Counted from the first letter of the stretch, positions 39,196 through 54,283 are shown. The stretch is DNA of 64,000 nucleotides from Apostichopus japonicus (GCF_037975245.1 NC_092580.1:35063001-35127000); one strand, 5' to 3'. The notes: generated by a model not told the origin, from the sequence alone. Translations and numbers: made by a program.

Positions 39196-41099
39196 AAAAG
39201 CATACCTGCACTTTAGTTATGAAAACATAATATTTAAGCGAAATCATGATGTTGCACTTAAACTATGATCTTTACACGCACAGATCTGCCGTCACATTGT
39301 TTGATAAAATTGAAACATTTATGAATTGGTTACCGTCGACTGTATACTATTGTTACATAACGTCGTAGCCGAGTTAATGTGGATGTTTAACTACTACAGC
39401 TACGTTGAATGAGTTAAGCAATATGCAACATACATCAAAGGTCAGCAAATTAGTGATGGAAAGTATTGACATAACTATTAGAGAAATGGACGGAAGGGAA
39501 AGGGAAGACGATATTGAAAGGTAATTCGTAATGATATCTTGATCGTGTTTGGAAATATCCCACTGAATGTTTCAAAACCAAGGTTAACACACACATACAC
39601 AACAACAAATATTGAAATGCTTCTGCCTTATACATCTACTGTCTAAACTATTTATATCCCATGTTGAAAGCCCAGGGCAAAGCATTACGCAGACTTAACA
39701 TGAAGTACGAACAGACTATATATACAGTTAGTGTCACTAACTCACCATTAACTTCATTTCTTTGGCATCTTTGCTGTATAGATCCTAAACAAACATATGG
39801 TCTATAACATACAAAAGCCACATAGACGGAGCTATGGACCATCTGGTAGTTCCGATAGTGAAGTGAAGTGAAATATTTCGTTATGAGGACATTCTTGTCT
39901 AGCAGTTCAATTTGTCTCTCTTTCTGCCACCAAACTAACAAAGACATTCTTAGGCCGAGTGGTGTGTTTGTTCGCCGGAAGTATTTCGCACTAATACAAA
40001 GACATTTACTACGTCTACTGACCGCACTGGGACAGGCTGGACATAAGCGAAGTATTATATTAACTATCTAGACAGTATGTTTGAAGGAGAAGAAAGTCAA
40101 AAAATTGTTTTACCGTTTAATTAACGTGATCACACAGTTGTCGTCGCGGTGTTAGAGTTCAGGGGTTGAAGAGGGATCCAGTTGTGATGTTGTTTACAAA
40201 GACCACCTATACTAAAGAAAGGAAGCATAGTTCGTGAAAAAAAACAAAACATTATTGAATACTCTTGGTTCTGTGATGTCACGTGAAGACTTACATAAGT
40301 CTTCAGCCTACGAAATGATGGTAAATTTAAACTCTTTTTATAGGTATTCAACTTTTTCTAATCTGTTTCAAGGAATGTTTAATAAAAGGCACCTCCACTA
40401 GTATAGTGATGATGAGTTAGATTGCTTCTCCAGTACTAGAATTTTCAAGGAATCTACGATTTTAGGTGTATTTCTTATATCTTCATGTCGCTGAATGATA
40501 CCATATTAGTATTTTGTGTGGTATTTGAAAAAGCTATGTTAATAAAACGATAAAAACTGTACAGAAAATGTTCCAACATGTTGGTAAAACAATATACCAT
40601 GTATTTTGACCTAAAGTGTTACTACTGCTTTGGGGAACTCTATTAGTTATAGTGAATAATTTCCCAGCCATACATCTCTGCCATTTCAAATACACACTTG
40701 CTGACGTGACGCATTTTGTTTATATACCATGACGAACTGGCAAAATGAACTGACTCTACGACCGAGCCATAACGAACTGGCAAAATGAACTGACTCTACG
40801 ACCGAGATGCGCCTGCTGAGAAAAGAAAGACCGTTCTTAAACGCTTTACTTGAGCAGTAAAACATACCACACCACAGCACACCCACGGTGATAAAAGTAA
40901 GTTAATAGCGTGTGGTTTCGTTATTTTCATTGTTTTAGCACCAAAGTTGCTATCATTGCTAATTAAAATTAAAATCTTTGTACTAAATTTATAATTGGTA
41001 TTCAAAAACGCTGTGGATTATTAAATACTTCACCATGACCTCTAGCATTGGTCGTGGTAACATAAAACGAAGAACTTCGATTCAAAGAGTATTGATTGT
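39196..41099. other. Unassigned intronic sequence with a 40-bp direct duplication
   Basis: No gene recognised. Bases 40727-40766 are repeated at 40767-40806 (ACGAACTGGCAAAATGAACT in each), a simple tandem duplication. Confidence 0.6.
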
Positions 41100-44070
41100 C
41101 AGATATCTGATACCCAGTCTACTGATAGCTAGGAACTAAAAATCAGGTGTACTGATAGCCTGCTGATTGATAGCTAGATACAGATAGTTGGGTATGGAAA
41201 CCACGTTCTCATAGCCAGAAACCGATTGACAGGTTCTAGTAGCTAGGAACTGGTAGCCATGCGTAGGTATCGATGATGAAGTACTTATATCGTGGTAGTG
41301 ATAGCCAGATCACTGAGATATTCGGATCGATATCCAGGTCCTTAAACCCAGGTCCTGATAGCTAGGCACTGGTAGCCAGGCACTGTTAGTCAGACACTGT
41401 TAGTCAGACCATGTACCGATAAAGAAGTAGAAAGCTAGGTACTGATAGCCAGGCACTGGTAGCCAGGCACTGTTAGTCAGGCACTGGTAGCCAGGCACTG
41501 TTGGTCAGGCACTGGTAACCATGTACCGATAAAGAAGTAGATAGCCAGGTCCTGGTAGCCAGGCACTGATAGCCATGCACTGGTAGCCAGGCACTGTTAG
41601 TCAGGCACTGGTAGCCAGGCACTGTTGGTCAGGCACTGGTAACCATGTACCGATAAAGAAGTAGATAGCCAGGTCTGGTAGCCAGGCACTGATAGCCAGG
41701 CACTGGTAGCCAGGCACTGGTAACCATGTACCGATAAAGAAGTAGATAGCCAGGCACTGGTAGCCAGGCACTGATAGCCAGGCACTGGTAGCCAGGCACT
41801 GTTAGTCAGGCTCTGGTAGCCAGGCACTGTTAGTCAGGCACTGGTAGCCAGGCACTGTTGGTCAGGCACTGGTAACCATGTACCGATAAAGAGGTAGATA
41901 GCCAGGTCCTGGTAGCCAGGCACTGATAGCCAGGCACTGTAGCCAGGCACTGTTAGTCAGGCTCTGGTAGCCAGGCACTTGTAGCCAGGCACTGGTAACC
42001 ATGTACCGATAAAGAGGTAGATAGCCAGGTCTGGTAGCCAGGCACTGATAGCCAGGCACTGTTAGCCAGGCACTGTTAGTCAGGCACTGGTAGCCAGGCA
42101 CTGGTAGCCAGGCACTGTTAGTCAGGCACTGGTAGCCATGTACCGATAAAGAAGTAGATAGCCAGGTACTGATAGCATGCTCATTGATACCTAGGTACAT
42201 ATATGCAGGAATGGAAACCAGGTTCTCATAATCAGGTACCGATTCTAAAAGCCAGGTGCTGATAGCAAGGTAATGATAACCAGGTCACTGAGAGCTAATT
42301 ACCGATGGATAGATACTAAACCACTGTAGTGATAGCCAGGCACAGAAGTCTGGTACTGGTACAGGTAGAAATATGAAAGTAGTAATACCCAGTAACGGAT
42401 ATCCGGGTACTGATACCCAATTCATTTATGGTTTGTAAACGTAAGACAGGTTTGGGAAACCATGCACTCATATTCAGGTCATGATAGACAAAATCTAATA
42501 TGCAGGTAGCTAGGTACTGATAGCTAGGAACTGATAGCCAGGTACTGATAGCTAGGTATTGATAGCTTTGTAGGTACTGACACCAAGGTACTGATAGTGA
42601 AGTAATGATAGTGAAGTACTGATAGTGAAGTAATGGTAGTGAAGTACTGATAGTGAAGAACTGATAGTGAGGTAAGGATAGTGAAGTAATGATAGTGAAG
42701 TACTGATAGTGAAGTAATGTTAGTGAAGTACCGATAGGGAAGTACTGATAGTGAAGTAATGGTAGTGAAGTACCGATAGTGAAGTACTCATAGTGAAGTA
42801 ATGGTAGTGAAGTACCGATAGTGAAGTACTGATAGTGAAGTACTGGTAGTGAAGTACCGATAGTGAAGTACTGATAGTGAAGTACTGATAGTGAAGTAAT
42901 GATATTGAAATAATGATAGCCAAGGCATTTTTAGCAGGCATGGGCAGGTTCTGATAGGCAGTTACTGAAACCAGGTACTGTAATTGTAGAAAGGCACTGG
43001 TGGGATGTAGTGATGGCCACGTAGTGATCGCTAGGCAGTAATAGCCAGGTAGTAATAGCCAGGTGCTGATACATAGGTACTGATAGCCATGTACTGATAA
43101 CCAAGAATGATAGTGAAAATGATAATGATAATGATACCCATGTACATAAAGTCGTATAATGATGGTACTATAGTAATAGCCAGGTGCTGATACATAGGTA
43201 CTGATAGGCATGTACTGATAATCAAGAATGATAGTGAAGTACTGATAGCCAGGTACATAAAGTCGTATAATGATGGTACTATGGTGATAGCCAGGTGTTA
43301 ATAGCCAGGTACTCATAGCCTGGTCACTGACGGCTAGGTACTAACACACAGATAGCCTAATGTTGCCATGGTACTGATAGTCAGACAATTTAAAGTTATA
43401 TACTAAAAGGAAGGTACGAATAGCCAGAGACTGTGAGCGAAATCACAGATAGCTGATAGCCATGCAGTGATAGCCGTGCAGTGATATGCCAGTTACTGGT
43501 AGTCAGGCAATGGTATGATGCACCGATAGCCATACAATGATAGCCACGCAATGATAGCCATGCAGTGTAGCCCGGCAGTGATTGCCAGGCAACTATAGCT
43601 ATGCAGCTATAGTCATGCACTAAAAGTCATGCATTAATAGCCAGGCGGTGATATATACATGTAATGATAGCCAGGCAGTGATAGCCAGGCAATGATAGCC
43701 ATGCAGTGTAGCCCGGCAGTGATTGCCAGGCAACTATAGCTATGCAGCTATAGTCATGCACTAAAAGTCATGCATTAATAGCCAGGCGGTGATATATACA
43801 TTTAATGATAGCCAGGCAGTGATAGCCAGGCAATGATAGCCATGCAGTGTAGCCCGGCAGTGATTGCCAGGCAACTATAGCTATGCAGCTATAGTCATGC
43901 ACTAAAAGTCATGCATTAATAGCCAGGCGGTGATATATACATGTAATGATAGCCAGGCAGTGATAGCCAGGCAGTGATAGCCAGGCAATGATAGCCAGTT
44001 GCTGATAGTCAGACACCGATAGCCAGAGAATGATAGCCGGGCCTGTAGTCAGACAATGACATTCATTAGC
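41100..44070. repeat. 14-bp-based minisatellite complex (3 kb)
   Basis: Built on a 14-bp theme. TAGCCAGGCACTGG dominates 41330-42200, TAGTGAAGTACTGA dominates 42590-42900, and mixed forms fill 42900-44040. Inside the first block a segment with ACCATGTACCGATAAAGAAG recurs about every 115-190 bp. In the last block a 141-bp unit (copies of GTGTAGCCCGGCAG at 43565, 43706 and 43847) is repeated about three times. The long minus-strand frames (for example 42720-43316, 198 codons) encode only repeats. Confidence 0.95.
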
Positions 44071-47066
<2,996 letters not shown>

Positions 47067-47730
47067 ATGTTCCGAAAAATCTTGTGGTATTGTTAACCGT
47101 CCTCCAATGTATCTAACAGTCTTGTGTTATTGTTGATCCGTCCTTCAATATATCGAACAGTTTTGTTGCATTGTTAAGCCGTCCTCCAATGTATCGAACA
47201 GTTGTGTGTTGATTTTGAGTCCTGCAATGCATTGAAATGTCTTATATTATATTTGATCCGGCGTTCAATGCATTGAACAGTCTTGTTATTGTTGATCCGT
47301 CCTTCAATATATCGAAAAGTCTTTTTGTATTGTTGAGCCGTCCTCCAATGTATCGAACAGTCTTGTGTTATTGTTGATCCGTCCTTCAATATATCGAACA
47401 GTTTTGGTGCATTGTTAAGCCGTCCTCCAATGTATCGAACAGTTGTGTGTTGATTTTGTGTCCTGCAATGCATCGAAATGTCTTATATTATATTTGATCC
47501 GGCGTTCAATGTATGGCACAGTCTTGTTGTGTTGTTGAGCCGTCTTTTAATGTATTGAACAGTCATGTGTTGTTGTTGAGTCCGGCAACTTTCGAACAGT
47601 CTTATGTTGGTGATGAGTCGTTCAATGTATTGAACAGTCTTGTGGTGCTGCTGAACCATCCTACGATTTATTGGATATTCTTGTGTTATTGCTGAGTCCT
47701 ATAATGTAATCCAATGGTCTTCATGTAAAT
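47067..47730. repeat. About 41-bp tandem array with a 241-bp higher-order repeat
   Basis: Unit contains GAACAGTCTTGTGTTATTGT followed by TGATCCGTCCTTCAATATAT. A block of six units from about 47120 is repeated with few changes 241 bp later (GCATTGTTAAGCCGTCCTCC in both). The open frames here are repeat-derived. Confidence 0.93.
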
Positions 47731-48568
47731 GTTGATTCTTTCTCCAAATGTGTCGAGAACTCTTGCGTTATTGTTTAGCAGATTTCCATACAACAAACTA
47801 GTTGCTTAAGTGTTTGATTTGATATCAATTTGCTCTTCAGTAAATGTTTAACTTCGATGTGAGACCTATTGAAAGAACGAAGCAGACATGTGTGTAATAA
47901 CTTACCTCTTTTAACTTGCCAACAGTTGTGCGCCCTTCCTTAAACCATTTATAAAGATAGCTATCGTAATTTACATAATAGAACAAACAATGAGCTTAAA
48001 GAATACAGCTTCTTTGAAATATTTTTACGAACTGAATGTAGAAAATGTATATCTTTATACGGCCAGGATTGATTGATTTTGTTGTTGCCTAGTAACGGTT
48101 AAACGAAACTATTGTTAATTATTATTATAACTTTAACAGTTGGTTCCACAAAAGTCAATGCATGCACTGATTTTCTATTCAGCAAAAGAAGACGTTCGGA
48201 TTTATTACATATTTACTTCTGGCCAGGTCTCTCACTAACCTGATTACGAACAGTGACTAACGTGGCTGTTATCATTGATAAACACAGTACGTCCATGATG
48301 ATTGGGAGATGATTGTCCAGAGAGAGCTCTATCCATATTTTGCGTGTTTTGCTGTGAGTCGTTGAACAAGTAGACTGTATTGTATGCCTAGGTGTGCCTC
48401 CTCTTGAATATTCAAACTAAAGGGATACTTTAAACATATCAGGCTGGAGTAAATATGAATTCTGTCCCCGAGAAATTCAGATAGCTTTATTCTACTGGAA
48501 CAATGGATTTAGAAGAAGGAAACGATTAGCAATCATTAACAATAAACAATCACGCGCGCTTCGTGATA
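47731..48568. other. Unassigned intronic sequence
   Basis: Nothing recognised. Confidence 0.5.
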
Positions 48569-48655
<87 letters not shown>

Positions 48656-48660
48656 TATAT
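48569..48660. repeat. (TA)n microsatellite, about 90 bp
   Basis: Nearly pure TA dinucleotide run. Confidence 0.98.
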
Positions 48661-48812
48661 CAGCCCTATTTACCTTTTTATCGGCAAACCAAATTTCATT
48701 ACGGATGCGGTCCGTCTAGCTAATTCATTTCGTAAAAAAAGTAGTACTACTTTCGGTGAAAGTCTGTGACGTTTTTTGGTGATATTTAGTAACAAATTGT
48801 GACACTGTTAGA

Positions 48813-49059
48813 CAGGCGCGTAGCGAGGAATTTGCCAAGGGAGGGGCGAATCTTATTGGCAAACTATCTAAGCGTAGCGCCACCATGCGAAGCGTAAACG
48901 AAAATTTTGCCCGAAAATATCTGGAAATGGCACTTCCCAGGCATTGTAAATTGCATCTAAGCATTTTCTATTTTGAAATTACTAGCGATATCATAAGAAA
49001 AGAAAAGGTGAGGGGGCGGTCGCCCTTTTCGCCCCCCCCCCCCCTTGGCTACACGCCAG
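48813..49059. mobile_element. hAT-like MITE with 8-bp target duplication
   Basis: The left end CAGGCGCGTAGC and the reverse complement of the right end, CTGGCGTGTAGC, match at 10 of 12 positions. The flanks CTGTTAGA (48805-48812) and CGGTTAGA (49060-49067) match at 7 of 8, as expected for an old hAT duplication. At 247 bp it has no coding capacity, and a C-run lies near the right end. Its ends resemble those of the element at 10504-11660. Confidence 0.75.
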
Positions 49060-49309
49060 CGGTTAGAAATCTTGTAGGAAACAGGCCAAATGAAACCCAT
49101 TGAACTCATATCGATGTGGATCATATATATGATCGTACGTACTTACACTCAAGAGATGTACAGACATTATGATAATTATCATCAGTGATAACTTGCCATA
49201 CGGTCACAGAAACGACCACGAAGGGTCATTTACCTCATGCAGCATGTGTTGGATGAAGTTTTAGCCACCGCCAAATAGGATTTGGATAAATAATCTTACT
49301 CATTATTTT

Positions 49310-49431
49310 CTATTTATAGCCACAAAAAAACTATGCCACCAAATATTAGGGGGATATTAGATACTATATCGCCCCACCTAAAATATTTGGGGGGACATGT
49401 CCACCCCCCTCCCCATGATCGCCGCCCATGG
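49310..49431. mobile_element. Possible MITE fragment
   Basis: C/G-run-rich tract with GGGGGGACATGTCCACCCCC followed by GATCGCCGCCCATGG, resembling the end of a common animal DNA element. No matching second end was found. Confidence 0.35.
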
Positions 49432-51712
49432 AATTATCTACTATTTGCAAACAGTTATAACAGTACATTCCTCTCACCATAAATACATTACCGCTTTGCA
49501 GTGAAGAAACTGATCAAAGCACAGTTCCTCACTTTTCTTTTAGCCGGACGGAAGTCGTTTTACACTACTTCAGAACAACCCCACATAATTCATCCGGAGA
49601 TGATATTACACTGCCAAAGTCTGGTATTTTGCGTTTATTCAAGTTTTGCTGACCACCGGTTACCGACGCCAATGTAACCTGTGGGAACACCTGCATATAT
49701 TATTAATAGCCCATCCACTACATAGGCTCGTCGTTTTTGTAGCGACCAATGTAGCCTATCTGTATATATCCTATCGAAGACACTAGTAGCCTAATGAACG
49801 ATCAAACAACAGCAGTGATTGGTGCGAACAGCAAATGAACGTCAATGTTTATTACATTACGGAAAACAAAATCACAAGTAAGGTAACCTCGACCGGGCTT
49901 AGCTGGGAGGAAATACATACGATTGGAAACAGCAACAACCATTCCAAGTTACGGAATGCAGTGCCGATGACCCAAATGCATAGGCTAAGAAAATCAATTT
50001 CGGAAGCACTCTGAATACCTTCAGGCCCGTGAATACGCTACGTTTAGTGTATATTATCATTAGGTCTCTGTTTACAAAGCTTAACTCAAGCAATTGAATT
50101 GTTGATTGCATGTCGAATGGAATATTGTTTTATCCATGTCAAAGGCAGACAAAAAAGGTTTCTGCTCTACATACATACAAATTATAATATAACTTAAATT
50201 ATACATCATCATCACCACCATCCTTATTACAATTATTAATAATTTTCCTACATTTTTTTTAAATTTCAAAACTTCTTATTATAAATAAATATAGAAACGT
50301 TGTTTTACAAATCAACGGTATAAAATAATAATTCAAAACAAATCTAAACAACTGGATTAGGCATTAAACTACTTCTCTTAAGAGACCTTTTACTCTGATT
50401 AGGTCTTCTTAAATAAGTATACTTTTCCACACTGACAGCAAACTTGAACTTATAGAAGAACTCATCAATTAGAATTTCACTGCCTTTTTCACTTACTTTC
50501 CTAAATTAATTTTTCATGTGTAAATTAAAACGAATTTAAGGATGTCTACATCCCTTCCCAAGCTCAAAACAATGTCTTGATTAGGAAACAATTGATTTCA
50601 TAAAAAGCGATTTTCACCTTCTAAAGTAAAACTGGCCATGCAGCTGCATTCCCAAACAGATGTTCCAAATTCTTTACTTTCTATACATTTCTCAATAAAA
50701 TATAAAAGTTTGTTTGTGACCGTACGCTTGTGTAAAAACGAAATTGAAGCTAATCCAAATTAAACTTTGCCAGATTAAATATCCTTTGCCAGTCTCTTAC
50801 TGTATAATTATATTATTATTAAAACTACATTATTATTTATGAGTCGTTGTGTTCGCAATTGCAACCCCATAAAGGGTAACTCTAATTTTCTAAAATTTTA
50901 GAATTTTAATAATAATTTTTCTTAACATATTTCATCACTTTATTTTTGTTTTCTTCAATCCTCAACAAATATTAGTTTTTTAAGCATTGCCAGTATATGA
51001 GAATACAAGGAGAATGCGGCTCATCCAGTGTTATATTATGTAGTCGACTGAGTAAATCCATCAAAGTACGCAAGTGATTTGTCGTCAAAAATACCCACAG
51101 TTTCTTAGCTGAAACCAAATGCGGTTAGATATCAACTGTAAACTATGAACGTAATCAAAGTACATAGAACGTAATTTGCACCAAGAAAATTCGATGTTAA
51201 TTTCAGGTGTTTAACACCTTGTTGGCATACCGCAGCGAATAATGTAATATAACTGTGAAACCATTTTCAAATGTAGGTCAATCAATTTGATCAGCGGCTT
51301 GCAATATCGCATGTATATCTTCAAGTAGAATTTTCCAATGCCCACTGTAACAACATTACGATGTGGAAATTTAAAGGGAGTGTGTGAAAAACAATAACTA
51401 CCTCCCAGAGTCACGTGAAGAGGGTGGTAAGGTCCATCCCTAGTATAAAGAAATATTTCTCCTATATCTCTGTGCGATCTTCGGTACGGAGAATGAAGAG
51501 AACATTTCAAGCTCGATGACAATTTGGCGTTACAAGAAAGGACAAGAATTGAGTGACAAATTTATTCGCAATTCATGGAATTAGTTTGTAAAAGAAATAC
51601 TGTTGTTAGCATTTTCAGACTATATATCGATTTAGTTATTTTAAATACCATGCTATTCTGCTTATATATCGAAGATTGAAGTACGTAATGACATGACAAA
51701 TTTACGGACCTA
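49432..51712. other. Unassigned intronic sequence
   Basis: Long AT-rich stretch. Open frames such as 51211-51522 (minus) show no known motif. No transposon ends were recognised. Confidence 0.5.
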
Positions 51713-51866
51713 CCTTACCGGTTTCGAACCTCTGGACATACAATCAGCGTTCATAGCCTAGTGGTTAGGGTGTCCGCATATAAAGCGGGAGGCCCGGGTT
51801 CGAATCCCGGTGGAGGCTGGCAGATTTTTCACTGTTCTGGATTTTTCTTCTCAATACGTTTTCAAT

Positions 51867-51868
<2 letters not shown>
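51713..51868 (+). mobile_element. tRNA-derived SINE, plus orientation
   Basis: Contains a 73-bp tRNA-like head (51746-51818) with an A box (TAGCCTAGTGGTTAGG), a 5-bp anticodon-type stem and 7-base loop (CATATAAA region), and a B box (GGTTCGAATCC). The ends AGCGTTC/GGAGGCT pair at 6 of 7. A tail of about 45 bp runs into a TA tract. A second B-box-like GGTTTCGAACC lies just upstream, shared with the other copy. The two copies differ in the anticodon loop, so this is a SINE and not a working tRNA gene. Confidence 0.75.
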
Positions 51869-51922
<54 letters not shown>

Positions 51923-51945
51923 CCAGGTGGCGATAGATGGCATTT

Positions 51946-52000
<55 letters not shown>
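51869..52000. repeat. (TA)n tracts around a 28-bp island
   Basis: TA runs at about 51870-51918 and 51951-52000 flank ATCCAGGTGGCGATAGATGG CATTTATG (51921-51948), a motif also present at 34771-34798. Confidence 0.95.
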
Positions 52001-52003
<3 letters not shown>

Positions 52004-52164
52004 ATAATATACTTAACTAAACTATCATCATACTGCTACTCGGAGTTTCACGTGTACGGCTCGCGCACCGATCATCAGGCAACTAATGATCGGTGCGCGA
52101 GCCGTACACGTGAAACTCCGAGTAGCAGTATAATGATAGTTTAGTTAAGTATATTATGTGATAT
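51997..52164. repeat. Large hairpin: 79-bp arms, 10-base loop
   Basis: Bases 51997-52075 and 52086-52164 are reverse complements with one mismatch, around the loop CAGGCAACTA. The arm centre is GC-rich (ATCGGTGCGCGAGCCGTACA) in an AT-rich setting. It lies midway between two inverted SINE copies. Confidence 0.95.
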
Positions 52165-52214
52165 TCTAGCTCTGCCTTGGCATAGAGCACTCTTTGCGAA
52201 TATTGACCAACATT

Positions 52215-52262
52215 CTATGTGATATATATATATATATATATTTTCCTTCTCATTACGTTTTC

Positions 52263-52316
<54 letters not shown>

Positions 52317-52400
52317 GCAGGTATATATATAGCAGGTATATATATATATATATCAGGTATATATATATATATATATATATATATCAGGTATATATATATA
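52215..52400. repeat. (TA)n tracts with CAGG interruptions
   Basis: TA runs broken by TTTTCCTTCTCATTACGTTT (a copy of part of the SINE tail) and by ATATCAGG / GTAGCAGG islands. Open frames here encode only Ile-Tyr runs. Confidence 0.95.
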
Positions 52401-52558
52401 AAAATGAAAATCGTAATGAGTTGGTAAATCAAGAGCAGTGAAAAAACTTTCAGCCTCCACCGGGATTCGAACCACGGGCCTTCCGCTGTGTACGCGGACA
52501 CCCTAACCACTAGGCTATGGACGCTGATTGTATGTCCAGAGGTTCGAAACCGGTAAGG
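52401..52558 (-). mobile_element. tRNA-derived SINE, minus orientation
   Basis: Reverse-complement relative of 51713-51868, with the tRNA-like head at 52452-52525. Boxes A and B are conserved (B as GATTCGAACC on the + strand). The anticodon loop differs (GTACACA against ATATAAA) and one T-stem position is changed. The tail also ends in TA repeats. Confidence 0.75.
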
Positions 52559-52736
52559 AAGGTCGTAATTCCACTGTAGGCGTTTGTCACCTGTATCGAA
52601 CAATACTAGTTCTGTTTTTGGTGACATATTTTGCCTTACTCTAAAGATCAAACATGATGCTAACCAACTCGAAATCATTTGTGATTCCTAAAGCCGGATC
52701 TCGAAAGAGATACTTTGAACAGACTTTATGTTAATG

Positions 52737-52737
<1 letters not shown>

Positions 52738-52788
<51 letters not shown>

Positions 52789-52850
52789 ATATATATATAT
52801 TAATATATCAGGTATATATATATCAGGTATATTATATATATATATAATTT
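52738..52850. repeat. (TA)n microsatellite
   Basis: TA run with two ATCAGGTATA interruptions like those at 52320-52390. Confidence 0.96.
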
Positions 52851-52999
52851 ATAGGAACTCTAAACCACTAATAAATATTGTTTCCACATTAAACTTTAAT
52901 TATGAGTGTAGGCACAAGATTAGTTTTGATATATTATATACCGTTAAGAAGATAAGAAACCGTTGTATTGATGTTGTTGTCACGTGATTATAACTTCGA

Positions 53000-53470
53000 A
53001 TCAACCCTCGGCCCTGCTGGAGGTGTAGTTGATACCTCTCAGCCCAGCTGTGGAAAAGTTACGGTCCCTCTGTCCCACTGTAAGGGAGTTACAATCCCTC
53101 TTCTGGTGTAGGTGTATTTTTAACCTCTCAGCCCTGGTGGGGGGGGGGGGGGCGAGTTACGGCCCCTCAGTCCCATTAAGGGGGGTTACAATCCCTCAGC
53201 CCTGATGGAAGTGTAGTTGAACCTCTCAGCCCTGCTGCGGGGAGGTACGGCCCTCAGTCCCACTGTAAGGGGAGTTACAATCCCTCAGCCCTGTTGGAGG
53301 TGAGTATCAATCCCTCGGCCATTCGGGAGATGCTGCAACAACCCTCAGTCCTGCTGTAGGAGGAGTTACAACTTTTCAACATTACTGTAGTTTTAATTGT
53401 TTACAATTATTTAACCCCACTGTATGGAATAGTAAACCCTCAGCTCTGTTGATGGCGAATATCAATGTAA
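53000..53470. repeat. Diverged 40-50-bp tandem array just before exon 3
   Basis: Recurrent CCCTCAGCCCTGCTGGAGGT and GGGGAGTTACAATCCCTCAG segments with a G-run at about 53140. Its last recognisable unit (AGGGGAGTTGCACCTC) ends some 45-60 bp before the exon 3 acceptor. Confidence 0.88.
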
Positions 53471-53531
53471 GGGGAGTTGCACCTCCATAACTACAGCGCT
53501 TCTGACAATAATTTTGTATACTCATTTCCAG

Positions 53532-53816
53532 ACGTTTGCTTGGCGACATCCGAAGTAATCGGACGGGACTCGGTAGATGCAGACTACGACCAAATCGTAG
53601 AATATCTTAACGAAACTGCCGCAAGAGGAGTTGTTGTCTTTGCCTCTGAACACGACACCGAACGCTTATTGGCGGCCGTACAACGAGCGAATCTCGTCGG
53701 TAGATTTAACTGGGTTGGTAGCGACGATTGGGGCAACAAATACACACCTGTCGAAAACTACAAAGAAGTGGCTGAGGGTGCTATAACTTTGTCGCATTCT
53801 GCGGATCAAGACAATG
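53532..53816 (+). CDS. Metabotropic glutamate receptor, coding exon 3
   Basis: Encodes residues 224 (split) to 318 plus one base of codon 319. It reads DVCLATSEVIGRDS, then YDQIVEYLNETAARGVVVFA, RLLAAVQRANLVG, FNWVGSDDWGNK and EVAEGAITLSHSADQDN. This is the second lobe of the Venus-flytrap domain. Glu263 lies where mGluR1 has Glu292, and Asp288 in GSDDW matches the strictly conserved Asp318 that contacts the glutamate amino group. Lys293 sits at the Arg323 position. CLATSEVIGR and the EGAIT stretch resemble group II (CIATAEKVGR, EGAITIE). Asn250 (NET) is a potential N-glycosylation site. Acceptor TTTCCAG/ACG and donor AATG/GTATTT give phase 1 on both sides. Confidence 0.94.
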
Positions 53817-54283
53817 GTATTTACAAACAATTGTCATATTGCCTTTATTGTCTTTAATAATTGTCTTTAATAATCATTAAATACGTTTTATTGTACCACC
53901 TGAATAAAATGCAAACAAATGGAAACAACAAAGTCAAAGAATTTGAGACCTGTAGTTATCTAAGAGGAAGATGCTGTCCTCACAGTGTTGTGATGGCATG
54001 AATGAAAAGAATTTGAGCTGTTACTCTAAGAGAATGAATTACTATGGACTTTGTCGACTATTCTACCTACGTGCATAAAATTTACATACCATAACGGCAT
54101 ATTATTGGTTACATGGATTATCAATCGAAAATCTTACCGCGTTTGTGATTTAGTCATTTGCAAAGTGTTGTTTGCTAGAAGTGCTGTGTGTTCTATTTGC
54201 TGGCATAGATAGGCGTGTAAATGCACATACTACGGTATGTATCGGCGAAAGGAGGTGCTCGGTTGGACACAGTAGCCGGCTAT
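53817..54283. other. Unassigned intronic sequence
   Basis: Nothing recognised before the candidate transposon. Confidence 0.5.

Noticed and set aside
42720-43316. 198-codon minus-strand frame
   Set aside because: Encodes only tandem Ser-Thr-Tyr/Leu-His-Tyr repeats from the 14-bp minisatellite.
48563-48769. Ile-Tyr-rich frames over TA repeats (also 51810-52007, 52194-52427 and 52715-52987)
   Set aside because: Direct translations of (TA)n microsatellites.
51746-51818. A functional tRNA gene
   Set aside because: Shape and boxes are tRNA-like, but a second copy has another anticodon loop, both share non-tRNA flanks and tails, and the acceptor stem has a mismatch. A SINE fits better.
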